Below are positions 1 through 5,835 of a stretch of DNA of 9,293 nucleotides, in pieces. Both the position numbers and the translations under genes were made by a program. The stretch covers positions 1 to 9,293 of the forward strand of contig CAYJME010000132.1 of assembly GCA_964370795.1 (NCBI GenBank), written 5' to 3'. The notes beneath the pieces are model-generated. The model was not told the DNA's origin. It did not search any database and saw only the letters and a program-made list of their open reading frames with translations. How positions within the stretch are numbered: position 1 is the stretch's first letter; every line of letters starts with the position of its first letter. Source of the DNA: JAHFOW01 sp964370795. Lineage in GTDB: Bacteria; Planctomycetota; Brocadiia; Brocadiales; Brocadiaceae.

Positions 1-196
1 CGGCTGCTTTTGTCAAGACCTCGGCTGGTTTTATTAAATTGCGGGGTAACGATAGAAAATGTCAAAATATTTTTTGATCGCGACAATTAGCATCCGGCCA
101 CAAAGTTACTAAGCTACTAAGTTTTTTCTTTGTGTCTTGGTGACTTCATGGCAAAAAGGCGCAAAAGTCCTAATTTAACTTGATTACATAATTTCA
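1..196. other. Intergenic, no gene seen
   Basis: No convincing reading frame is visible here. The stretch holds a short AT palindrome (TCAAAA, four bases, TTTTGA at 62-77). It also holds a wider imperfect repeat in which CACAAAG (99-105) faces CTTTGTG (128-134), followed by CTTGGTGACTTCATGGC. This resembles the 'cacaaag...ctttgtgtcttgg' spacer repeats scattered through many environmental bacterial genomes. I attach no function to it. Confidence 0.4.
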
Positions 197-225
197 TTGT
201 CATAAAATACGGCGAATTTTAGAAT
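197..225 (+). promoter_or_regulatory. Sigma70-like promoter of the decayed antitoxin locus
   Basis: TTGTCA at 197-202 (5 of 6 to the -35 consensus) and TAGAAT at 220-225 (5 of 6 to the -10 consensus) are separated by exactly 17 bases. Transcription would begin near 232, leaving about 105 bases before the YgiT-type gene at 339. That space is large enough to have once held a leader or part of an upstream partner gene. No operator is obvious; antitoxins of this class often bind their own promoter, but I see no clear palindrome over these boxes. Confidence 0.5.
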
Positions 226-246
226 ATTTGAGGTTATATTCATTGT

Positions 247-336
247 ATGTTCAGTCGAACGGGTATTCTGAATCTTGTCCTGCAAAGTGCAGCAAGGAGG
301 ACTCTATTTCTTCCCCATTTTAAAAAGAGGAAATAA
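247..336 (+). pseudogene. Possible remnant of a toxin gene upstream of the YgiT-type antitoxin
   Basis: An open frame of 29 codons starts at ATG 247 and stops at TAA 334-336, two bases before the start of the next gene. Its last residues, LFLPHFKKRK, have the basic 'F-K-x-R-K-stop' ending that I associate with DUF4258-type proteins, the usual partners encoded just upstream of this kind of YgiT zinc-finger protein. The front of the frame does not look like any known protein. My reading is that most of a toxin gene was deleted and only its final codons survive, in their original position against the antitoxin start. It could equally be chance or a short leader peptide. Only the spacing and the tail sequence support the call. 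Confidence 0.25.
326..330 (+). promoter_or_regulatory. Ribosome binding site of the YgiT-type gene
   Basis: AGAGG lies eight bases before ATG 339 and fixes that start. It overlaps the final codons of the upstream short frame, as is usual in translationally coupled toxin-antitoxin pairs. Confidence 0.6.
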
Positions 337-338
337 TT

Positions 339-549
339 ATGAAGTGTATGTATTGTCAAGGGGAAATGAATCGAGGTGCTGCACCTTTTCACGTCGGTTA
401 TAAAGGTTATCATTCAATGTTGGATGCAATTCCTGCCCGGGTGTACGGACAGTGTGGCGAGGCATACTTTGACGAGGCCGAAGTAGATGTAATTCAACAG
501 ATTATTTGCTGTAGACGAGCAAACAGGGGAAATAGCAGTATCTGCGTAA
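339..549 (+). pseudogene. YgiT-type zinc-finger antitoxin, frameshifted and missing a zinc Cys
   Basis: The protein begins MKCMYCQGEM, the first CxxC knuckle (C3, C6) of the YgiT/MqsA-N zinc finger, and continues to IPARVYGQCGEAYFDEAEVDVIQQII, the usual second knuckle and C-terminal helix. In the family the second knuckle is CxxCGE; here the first Cys is Tyr36 (TAC at 444-446, one base from TGC), leaving only Cys39. After QQII the frame breaks. As written, translation runs on through CCRRANRG to a stop at 612-614 (91 residues). Moving one base forward at about 507 instead gives AVDEQTGEIAVSA and a stop at 547-549, which looks like the original end of a roughly 70-residue protein. One extra T in the TTT at 505-507 would explain this. 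Family members act as antitoxins or autorepressors next to a small toxin. With two lesions and no intact partner, this copy is probably inactive. Confidence 0.72.
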
Positions 550-796
550 ATGTAGATGTTTTATCAGATGTCACCAGTATTTCTTACTTCTCGGAACTGA
601 ACTCCTCGCTTTAGTAGTGCTGACGCTCTTATTTTCGAGCAGGGTGAGTGACTTCTAAGTGTGACTTGACTGTTTGAGATGTTTGGAAACTGGGGGGGGC
701 GAGTATTTTTCGAGATCTTTTATCTGAAGAAGCTGAGGCGTTTTGATACCATGGGCGAACCGACAGACCATCTGGCAACTACAGTTTAATCGCTCG
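550..796. other. Intergenic, no gene seen
   Basis: No reading frame can be assigned. A run of eight G at 692-699 is the only notable feature. Short stretches on both sides of it read as plausible peptide in different frames (for example KLGGASIFRDLLSEEAEAF just across the run), so a decayed small gene with a slipped homopolymer is possible. There is no start, ribosome site or recognisable family to support a call. Confidence 0.3.
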
Positions 797-908
797 GCTT
801 GAAAAGATTGGTGGGCACGTACTTCGTTTACAGAAGTCAGCCCCTAATTGCCCATACAAGAAATAGAAAAACGTGGGCAATAGAATTAACTATGATGTCC
901 CCAGAATT
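797..908 (+). repeat. 112-bp direct repeat, copy A
   Basis: This stretch, from GCTTGAAAAG to GTCCCCAGAATT, aligns without gaps to 2842-2953. I count about 85 identities in 112 positions. The ends are the best conserved (10 of 10 at the left, 12 of 12 at the right, and GAATTAACTATG inside). The two copies stand in the same orientation on either side of the AT-rich 482-residue gene. Copy A lacks the GGGGAC half of the palindrome seen in copy B. Possible origins are a REP/MITE-like element or a decayed transposase gene end; no transposase is present. Confidence 0.6.
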
Positions 909-912
909 GTCC

Positions 913-938
913 AAAAAAATGTGACACCAAGATGTGCC
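913..938 (-). terminator. Weak rho-independent terminator after the 482-residue gene
   Basis: Read on the minus strand just beyond the stop codon, GGCAC and GTGTC can pair (five pairs including one G-T) around a six-base loop, followed after a few bases by seven T (913-919). The stem is short, so this is only a plausible terminator. Confidence 0.3.
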
Positions 939-944
939 TTCTTA

Positions 945-2393
945 TTATTTTACGAACTTCATTGCTTCTTTATATCTTTTGTCAGTAGACATCTTTGGAA
1001 GCGTTTTTTCAGGAAAACTAATAATTAAGTCTAAAACTTTATTTGTGTGAACATCAGTTGTTTTTGTTTTTAAACGTTTAGAAAGGCTTCTCATTCTCTT
1101 ATCGGGCTTTGACACATCTAAATCACATACAAATTCAGGATCTTCGAAGAGTTTTAAGAATTCTTTAACCTCCTCTATTTTAAAACTATCAATGAAGTTT
1201 TTATAATAGGGCAAAGCATTTTCGTCAACACCTTCTTTGTATCCTTTACCATTCCCACAAAAACATATACAAATTACCTTTACAAATAATTTTCTTACGG
1301 ATTCAGGAATGCCAGTTATTGGTATTGATTCTTCAATTGATTTTGCATGAGGAAATTCATTATAGAAATTATTCCTGTCAAAATAAACCGTTCTTAAATT
1401 TTGTAATTTTTCAATTAGTTCTGCTGCTAAACTATTTTCATCTTTATATTGCGGCCCATTAACAATTTCAAGAAATTTTTGAGTAGCATTTTTTCTATCA
1501 ACGTCTCCATTTTTTCTGTACAAACCATACTTTGAGCCAATTTGATATTTAGTGTCTTCTAATGCACAATCCCAAATGTGTGGAATCAAATTTTCTATGT
1601 TCATTTTAACATGTTTTTCTTGTCTTGGGTCGCAATAAATTCCAAAAATTGAAACTAAAAAGTCATCTATTCTTTCTTGTGGTTGCTTTGAAAGGTCTTG
1701 ACCTATAACTAGGAAATCCTCATCAGGTATAGTTTTTTTTCTAATATTTTCTAATAGTTGTTTAATTTTAATTACTGATATATCTGGATTTGCTGTAATT
1801 GCGTATTTTAAACAATGCTCTAACAATGAAAGCATTTCAATCCCTGTTATATCGTTGTCATTGGGATGCGCAGCACTAGCATGGTTTCTTAGATAATTTA
1901 TATGTTCCAGCCTTTTGAAGTTAATGTCTGTAATTAGTCCGATTCTACGACTGATTTCCAATAAGTCATGTTCTGAGATTGCCTCTAAATCTTCTTCTGT
2001 GTGTAAATTTTTGTATCTTGGTGAAATACTCTCTGCAACATTAAAAAAGTATTGAAGATCAAATAGAACAACATGTTTCCTTAATGCTTTAATAGTTTCA
2101 TCCCATAGAAAAGTTAAAGCGCCATCAAATAAACCGACCAAAATCGAAACAGTAAATTTTGATAAATAAATTGCTTTTTGCCGTTCTTCAATCGGAAGTA
2201 TTTCTAATGTGCTTTCTAGTGCAAAAATAACTTTTCTCCTTTCTTCAATTGGAGAGTGAATATTTTCCGTTGGCAAGCAGATATGTTGAAGAAGGTTTGC
2301 TAAGGGTTGGTTAAATGCTGCTATTGACCTCTCTATTTTTTCGGGACTGCTATCAAATGGAATTAAATTTATTTTTGGTGTTTTCTCACTCAT
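945..2393 (-). CDS. Unknown protein with HEPN-like R-x6-H motif, candidate defence or toxin ribonuclease
   Basis: I do not recognise the family of this 482-residue soluble protein. It has no signal peptide and no membrane segment. It is mostly helical by composition, with charged runs such as IEERRKVIFALESTLEILPIEER (about 49-71). Around 160-200 it reads RLEHINYLRNHASAAHPN followed by GIEMLSLLEHCLKYAI. R169-N170 and H176 form an R-x6-H motif with a polar residue after the Arg and hydrophobic helices on both sides, the signature of HEPN ribonucleases found in abortive-infection and toxin proteins. The C-terminal half (about 240-482) has conserved-looking aromatic and Cys residues (CICFCGNGKGY near 375-385) but no motif I can name. 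The gene is clearly richer in A+T than its neighbours, stands alone between two direct repeats, and has no clear Shine-Dalgarno before ATG 2393. All this points to recent transfer. The reading frame is surely real; the HEPN assignment is an inference from one motif, and ordinary chance occurrence remains possible. Confidence 0.8.
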   Translation of the reverse strand: MSEKTPKINLIPFDSSPEKIERSIAAFNQPLANLLQHICLPTENIHSPIEERRKVIFALESTLEILPIEERQKAIYLSKFTVSILVGLFDGALTFLWDETIKALRKHVVLFDLQYFFNVAESISPRYKNLHTEEDLEAISEHDLLEISRRIGLITDINFKRLEHINYLRNHASAAHPNDNDITGIEMLSLLEHCLKYAITANPDISVIKIKQLLENIRKKTIPDEDFLVIGQDLSKQPQERIDDFLVSIFGIYCDPRQEKHVKMNIENLIPHIWDCALEDTKYQIGSKYGLYRKNGDVDRKNATQKFLEIVNGPQYKDENSLAAELIEKLQNLRTVYFDRNNFYNEFPHAKSIEESIPITGIPESVRKLFVKVICICFCGNGKGYKEGVDENALPYYKNFIDSFKIEEVKEFLKLFEDPEFVCDLDVSKPDKRMRSLSKRLKTKTTDVHTNKVLDLIISFPEKTLPKMSTDKRYKEAMKFVK

Positions 2394-2396
2394 ATG

Positions 2397-2714
2397 TTTT
2401 TATAATTTATAGCTAACATTTTTGGTTTTACGAAGTGCAAAGGGTTTGGACGAAAAAATTTAATTGCAAGCTATCCTATAGTTCATCATTTAAATATTTT
2501 ACATTAATTGGTATGCATAATCAATTAGTATTAAATAGGAGAATATAAGATTAATTTTTCAGATTGCAAAGGTACTTAGGCGTGTACTTCGTTGGCAAAA
2601 GCCTGACGTTAAGGAACAAGCAAGAAAAAACCGAACGATAGGCAACAAGATTTAATATTAGTCTCAGGAAATGGGGTAAATCTTTATCTTTGGCAAAATA
2701 ACAATTAACTGCTT
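2397..2714. other. AT-rich intergenic region upstream of the 482-residue gene
   Basis: No gene is seen. The stretch should contain the minus-strand promoter of the 482-residue gene, but I could not find a well-spaced pair of boxes. TAATTG (2505-2510) and CAATTA (2522-2527) form a short inverted repeat. GGCGTGTACTTCGTTGGCAAAAG at about 2579-2601 resembles part of direct-repeat copy A (812-834), so it may be a third, truncated copy. Confidence 0.35.
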
Positions 2715-2765
2715 AACAAGGCAAATCAGCCGCTACTGTTAGTGGTCGGCTGAATTTGCCTTGTT
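2715..2765. repeat. Strong 18-bp inverted repeat, attC-like in one half
   Basis: AACAAGGCAAATCAGCCG (2715-2732) pairs with CGGCTGAATTTGCCTTGTT (2747-2765) across a 14-base loop, leaving a single unpaired base in the right arm. The left end reads GCTTAAC (2711-2717), which fits the integron attC box RYYYAAC, and one extrahelical base is also typical of attC. The right end is GTTCTGC, which does not fit GTTRRRY. It may be a decayed recombination site, a mobile-element palindrome, or a terminator without a T tract. No integrase is visible. Confidence 0.65.
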
Positions 2766-2804
2766 CTGCGGTGGAACAAATCTCCTGTTGTAGACCATTG
2801 TGCC

Positions 2805-2830
2805 GATGGGTTCACTTCGTTTAACCCATC
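2805..2830. repeat. REP-like hairpin GATGGGTT / AACCCATC
   Basis: GATGGGTT (2805-2812) and AACCCATC (2823-2830) form an eight-pair stem around a ten-base loop. The motif 'gatgggtt..cttcg..aacccatccta' belongs to a class of short palindromes dispersed in many bacterial genomes. It sits directly before direct-repeat copy B, so it is one of several elements piled into this spacer. Confidence 0.55.
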
Positions 2831-2841
2831 CTACTTGACTT

Positions 2842-2953
2842 GCTTGAAAAGATACATGGGCGCGTACTTCACCGGAAGATGCTAGATTCTAATGGCCTAT
2901 GCAAGAACTAGAAGAACGGGGACAACGGAATTAACTATGGCGTCCCCAGAATT
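2842..2953 (+). repeat. 112-bp direct repeat, copy B
   Basis: This is the partner of the copy at 797-908: same length, same orientation, about 76% identity by hand count. In this copy GGGGAC (2919-2924 approximately) faces GTCCCC (2942-2947) across the conserved GGAATTAACTATGG, giving a six-pair stem. The copy abuts the DUF559 scrap directly, so the element may have been inserted into, or carried along with, that gene. Confidence 0.6.
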
Positions 2954-2956
2954 ACC

Positions 2957-3080
2957 GCGATTAGAGTCTTTGGGAGTGAGGTTTTTGAGGTTTTGTGATT
3001 TTGATGTTAAGAAAAACATACAGGGGGTTTTGAGCGTCATTGAGAACTGGATTCGGAAGCATGCCACGAATTCCTCTTAA
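2957..3080 (+). pseudogene. C-terminal scrap of a DUF559 endonuclease-like protein
   Basis: The peptide RLESLGVRFLRFCDFDVKKNIQGVLSVIENWIRKHATNSS, ending at TAA 3078-3080, matches the closing strand and helix of DUF559 proteins (Vsr/restriction-like fold), which typically read 'LESLGYRVLRFWNxEVxxNxEGVLxxI'. The catalytic N-terminal part of the roughly 110-120 residue domain is absent. The frame continues upstream only through the direct repeat, where it would begin at ATG 2892 with no family resemblance. It is therefore a fragment, not a gene. Just after the stop, CCCCTC (3092-3097) and GAGGGG (3102-3107) make a perfect six-pair hairpin with loop CCAA; the 'CCCACCCCTGGCCCCTCCC' text around it is one I associate with ends of DUF559 genes, which fits the identification. 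Confidence 0.6.
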
Positions 3081-3159
3081 CCCACCCCTGGCCCCTCCCA
3101 AGAGGGGAATTGACTTGCTCCTGGACGTTCTCGGAATCGGAAAAGGAATATTTTCATGA

Positions 3160-3279
3160 AAAGGATATGATAACCTGGACTTCATCCGGAGTGCGGACGA
3201 CATGGCCACACTTGTGCACTGGCATTTGAAAGAAGAGGGGTTACTCCAGAAAGTACAGAAACAACTAAAAGTAGATTAA
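3160..3279 (+). pseudogene. Tail of an unidentified reading frame before the amylase gene
   Basis: From a stop at 3157-3159, a frame reads KGYDNLDFIRSADDMATLVHWHLKEEGLLQKVQKQLKVD and ends at TAA 3277-3279, eight bases before the amylase ribosome site. Its composition (amphipathic helices, balanced charge) looks like real protein, but it has no ATG near its front and no family I recognise. It may be the surviving C-terminus of a gene that once preceded the amylase gene in an operon, or the product of a frameshift. Chance cannot be excluded at 39 codons. Confidence 0.3.
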
Positions 3280-3286
3280 ACAGATC

Positions 3287-3295
3287 AAGGAGGAG
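3287..3295 (+). promoter_or_regulatory. Strong ribosome binding site of the amylase gene
   Basis: AAGGAGGAG lies seven bases before ATG 3303, a near-perfect Shine-Dalgarno sequence. It decides between ATG 3303 and the later in-frame ATG at 3315. Confidence 0.8.
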
Positions 3296-3302
3296 TAAAA
3301 CT

Positions 3303-4634
3303 ATGGGTGTTATTATGCAGGCTTTTTACTGGGATTGTCCTAAATTGGAAAACCAGGAATATCAATGGTGGAATTACCTTAAAGATAAAGTTCCTTCATT
3401 AAGCACGGTTGGTTTTACTGCGCTATGGCTGCCGCCTGCCAACAAAGGGGCAAATATTGGTGGTATGTCAATGGGGTACGATCCCTACGATTATTATGAC
3501 CTTGGTGATATGGACCAAAGAGGTTCCATAAAGACCTGGTTTGGTTCAAAAGATGAGTTGATTGATTTAATTCGGATTGTACATAAAAACCGGTTGGAAG
3601 TCTATGCAGACCTCGTTTTAAACCACAACAACGGCGCTGACACTGATGAAATCAACCCAGTCGATGGCACCAAGAGATGGACTAAGTTCAACCCGAAAAG
3701 CGGAAGGTTTGCAAGAGATTGGAAGTGCTTTCATCCTTCACTCTATGAAACCTGGGATAACATGGTCTTTGAAGGCATGCCTGACCTTTGTCACAGAAAT
3801 CCTTATGTCTATACCGAATTCATAGAGTATGCGAGGTGGCTTATTGAAGAAATAGGATTCGACGGGTTCCGGTATGATTGCGTAAAGGGGTATGGTGGCT
3901 GGATGGTTCGCGCTATTCAGGAGTTAAGAGGTATCAAGAATGAGAAGGGGTATAGACCATTCGGTGTTGGTGAGTGTTGGGATAGTGATCGGAGTATACG
4001 CGACTGGCTTGATGAAACGAATGCCTGGTCAGACAATCCGGTTGGCGCATTTGATTTTCCCTTGAGATACCGGCTGAGAGACCTATGCCAGGTTTATGGG
4101 TATAGCTTAAAGAATCTCGGTGAGGGAGGAACATTGTTGAAAGACACTCCATCTCAGGCGGTCACCTTTGTGGAAAATCATGATGTAGTGCGTGACGACC
4201 CAATCGTCGCAGATAAAATGCTCGCGTATGCCTTCATACTGACGCACGAAGGCTATCCGTGCGTATTTTGGCAAGATTATTACACCTGGGGTCTTGGACA
4301 GGAGGACTCTAAAAACGGTATCGCTGCACTGGTTAGAATACATGAAGATCATGCTGGTGGCTTCACCACGATTTTGCACGTAGACGATGATCTGTATATC
4401 ATGCAGAGAAATGGCTGGGGCAGCCAAAGAGGTTTGATCTTTGTGCTTAATAATCGCGGAGATTGGAACGGAGCCTCAGTTCAGACGCAATGGAAAAACA
4501 CAAGATTTGTTCCCATGGCCTGGAGAGGAAGAAATGACCTGAGCGCCCCGCAGGAAAAATGGACACAAGAGGACGGTTGGGCTGATTTCTGGGCACCACC
4601 AAGAGGCTACGCCGTTTATGTTCCACGATTTTGA
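3303..4634 (+). CDS. Cytoplasmic alpha-amylase, GH13 family
   Basis: This complete 443-residue enzyme should cleave internal alpha-1,4 bonds of starch, glycogen or maltodextrins. All four GH13 signature regions are present: DLVLNH (103-108), GFDGFRYDCVKGY (185-197, nucleophile Asp192), GVGECWD (221-227, acid/base Glu224) and FVENHD (289-294, transition-state Asp294). The 'YDCVKGYGGWM' and 'VGExWD' forms resemble the plant and archaeal amylase subfamilies (GH13_6/7) more than Bacillus-type enzymes; that placement is from memory of motifs. The barrel spans about 1-345 and a C-terminal beta domain (about 350-443) closes the protein. No signal peptide or starch-binding module is seen, and the start at MGVIMQAFYW leads straight into the first strand, so it probably acts in the cytoplasm, perhaps on storage glycogen. 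No other glycogen gene is in the window, and no convincing promoter was found in the debris upstream. Confidence 0.93.
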   Translation: MGVIMQAFYWDCPKLENQEYQWWNYLKDKVPSLSTVGFTALWLPPANKGANIGGMSMGYDPYDYYDLGDMDQRGSIKTWFGSKDELIDLIRIVHKNRLEVYADLVLNHNNGADTDEINPVDGTKRWTKFNPKSGRFARDWKCFHPSLYETWDNMVFEGMPDLCHRNPYVYTEFIEYARWLIEEIGFDGFRYDCVKGYGGWMVRAIQELRGIKNEKGYRPFGVGECWDSDRSIRDWLDETNAWSDNPVGAFDFPLRYRLRDLCQVYGYSLKNLGEGGTLLKDTPSQAVTFVENHDVVRDDPIVADKMLAYAFILTHEGYPCVFWQDYYTWGLGQEDSKNGIAALVRIHEDHAGGFTTILHVDDDLYIMQRNGWGSQRGLIFVLNNRGDWNGASVQTQWKNTRFVPMAWRGRNDLSAPQEKWTQEDGWADFWAPPRGYAVYVPRF

Positions 4635-4732
4635 ATATGTTTCATCTTTGCGTGGACCAAATTGGTTCGCGATTGCGGTTACCTGTTCCGCGTCGTTAAA
4701 GCCGAATAAATCGTTGCGGCAGCGCAAGTTCT

Positions 4733-5209
4733 TCAACTTACATTGCCGAATGCAGTGTCCTTGCGAAAATAATTAAGACTGTTGGAATTGAAGGTAAGTA
4801 CGGTGTAGAGAATGCCTGGCAAGTAAAATGATAAAAAAGAAATAACGCAACGCTGAAATGCCTTGGGGATATAATAAAGCGACTCCGTGTCACTCATATT
4901 CTGAACAGCAAGGAGAACCAAAATTACAAAAAACGGAAGATAGATAAGAAACTGGATGATCTGGATTATCAAAAACGCCCATTTCAAATTCCTGCTTTTC
5001 CACCGTATGGCAAACAAAATTACGATGGATGGCAACAGAATAATCAGCAATTGAACGGGCACAGCAGTCAACAAATTTCTTACAAAAAAGTGAGTACCGA
5101 TAAATCTTTTATAAATTTGTATTTGAGACGAGACAGTCCAGAGAGTTATCGAGAAAAAATAGATGAAAACAGCAATAATCAAAATGCGTATAGAAAACGG
5201 TTTTTTCAT
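4733..5209 (-). CDS. Small membrane protein, four predicted helices, unknown function
   Basis: This 158-residue protein is almost entirely hydrophobic. Likely membrane helices are at about 7-27, 46-68, 76-103 and 121-141. The loops carry few charges: an RWKSRN turn near 69-74 follows the second helix, and a short polar tail ends FRKDTAFGNVS. I recognise no family, catalytic motif or transporter signature. It is the last gene of the minus-strand cluster, 31 bases after the secreted beta-rich protein, so the two may be co-transcribed and act together in the envelope. The start has no evident Shine-Dalgarno; an in-frame stop lies just upstream, so the frame cannot extend much, and reinitiation or coupling from the upstream gene is plausible. 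It converges with the amylase gene, leaving 98 bases between them with no clear terminator. Confidence 0.72.
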   Translation of the reverse strand: MKKPFSIRILIIAVFIYFFSITLWTVSSQIQIYKRFIGTHFFVRNLLTAVPVQLLIILLPSIVILFAIRWKSRNLKWAFLIIQIIQFLIYLPFFVILVLLAVQNMSDTESLYYIPKAFQRCVISFLSFYLPGILYTVLTFNSNSLNYFRKDTAFGNVS

Positions 5210-5240
5210 ATCTGGAAAAGGAAATTATCCCGGGACGGCC

Positions 5241-5816
5241 TTATTTCCTCGGTTTCAATTTTGCTATGGCATCAAAAGAAAAGGTTCCTTGCGTGATCTT
5301 ATAATTGAAGGTTACTCCTTTTTTAGGTCCAATTGAGCCATTACCGGTAAACGCAACTCCAAAGGTCAATCCGGTTCCTATTGCCGAAATACTACCGTTT
5401 GTGTCTACCGTGACGGTTGTATCCCCATATAAATTGGGATCTTTTGATTTAAAAATGGCCTTGTCCCCTTTATATACCCCTATAATTTTTTGGATACCAT
5501 CAAAGGGGAGGCCAGAAATTCCCTTGAGATTGAAAGTGAATACCGGTTTTTTCTTTCCCGGGCTAAATACTGCCGTTACCGTACCCTGTCTGCCTTGTCC
5601 GATATCCTTCCAGGTACCGTTGTATTTCCCGGCATATTTCTTAAACGCCTTGTAAGATGAACTTGCCGTTTCTATTTGCTTTCGCGCCTCCTTCCCCGCT
5701 TCCGGTGCGGCGGTGTCAGCAAAAGACGCACTGAAAATACTGATGTTGCTAAATACGAACCAGAATCCTAAAACCAAACCTGCCGAAACAGAGAGGTATT
5801 TTATTGCAGTTTTCAT
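5241..5816 (-). CDS. Secreted beta-rich protein of unknown function
   Basis: I place the start at ATG 5814-5816 (191 residues), because AGGAGA precedes it by eight bases; the frame is open 12 codons further, into the end of the upstream gene, but without a ribosome site. The N-terminus MKTAIKYLSV...FSNISIFSASFA is a signal peptide with probable cleavage after SFA (about 33). A short charged helix follows (40-60). From about 61, alternating strands and Gly/Asn turns begin with YAGKYNGTWKDIGQGRQGTVTAVF and continue to FNYKITQGTFSFDAIAKL, which suggests a single up-and-down beta barrel or sandwich, perhaps lipocalin- or avidin-like. That fold is an inference; no binding motif is visible and there is no Cys in the mature part. 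The gene follows the FnIII protein by 19 bases and precedes the membrane protein by 31, so the three probably form one operon with an envelope role. Confidence 0.82.
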   Translation of the reverse strand: MKTAIKYLSVSAGLVLGFWFVFSNISIFSASFADTAAPEAGKEARKQIETASSSYKAFKKYAGKYNGTWKDIGQGRQGTVTAVFSPGKKKPVFTFNLKGISGLPFDGIQKIIGVYKGDKAIFKSKDPNLYGDTTVTVDTNGSISAIGTGLTFGVAFTGNGSIGPKKGVTFNYKITQGTFSFDAIAKLKPRK

Positions 5817-5824
5817 CGAATATA

Positions 5825-5830
5825 TCTCCT
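5825..5830 (-). promoter_or_regulatory. Ribosome binding site deciding the start of the secreted protein
   Basis: AGGAGA (minus strand) is eight bases before ATG 5816 and lies just beyond the stop of the upstream gene (5836-5838). It favours the shorter start over ATG 5852. Confidence 0.75.
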
Positions 5831-5835
5831 GTGAA

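Noticed and set aside
692..699. Run of eight G as a programmed frameshift or phase-variation site
   Set aside because: No gene could be recognised on either side, so there is nothing for the tract to switch.
2961..3209. Minus-strand frame of 82 codons across the DUF559 scrap
   Set aside because: The plus-strand reading matches a known domain end; the minus-strand reading is low-complexity and basic with no start signal.
3934..4736. Open frames on the minus strand opposite the amylase gene (72-106 codons)
   Set aside because: They lie antisense to a gene with intact catalytic motifs, have no ribosome sites, and show no family resemblance.
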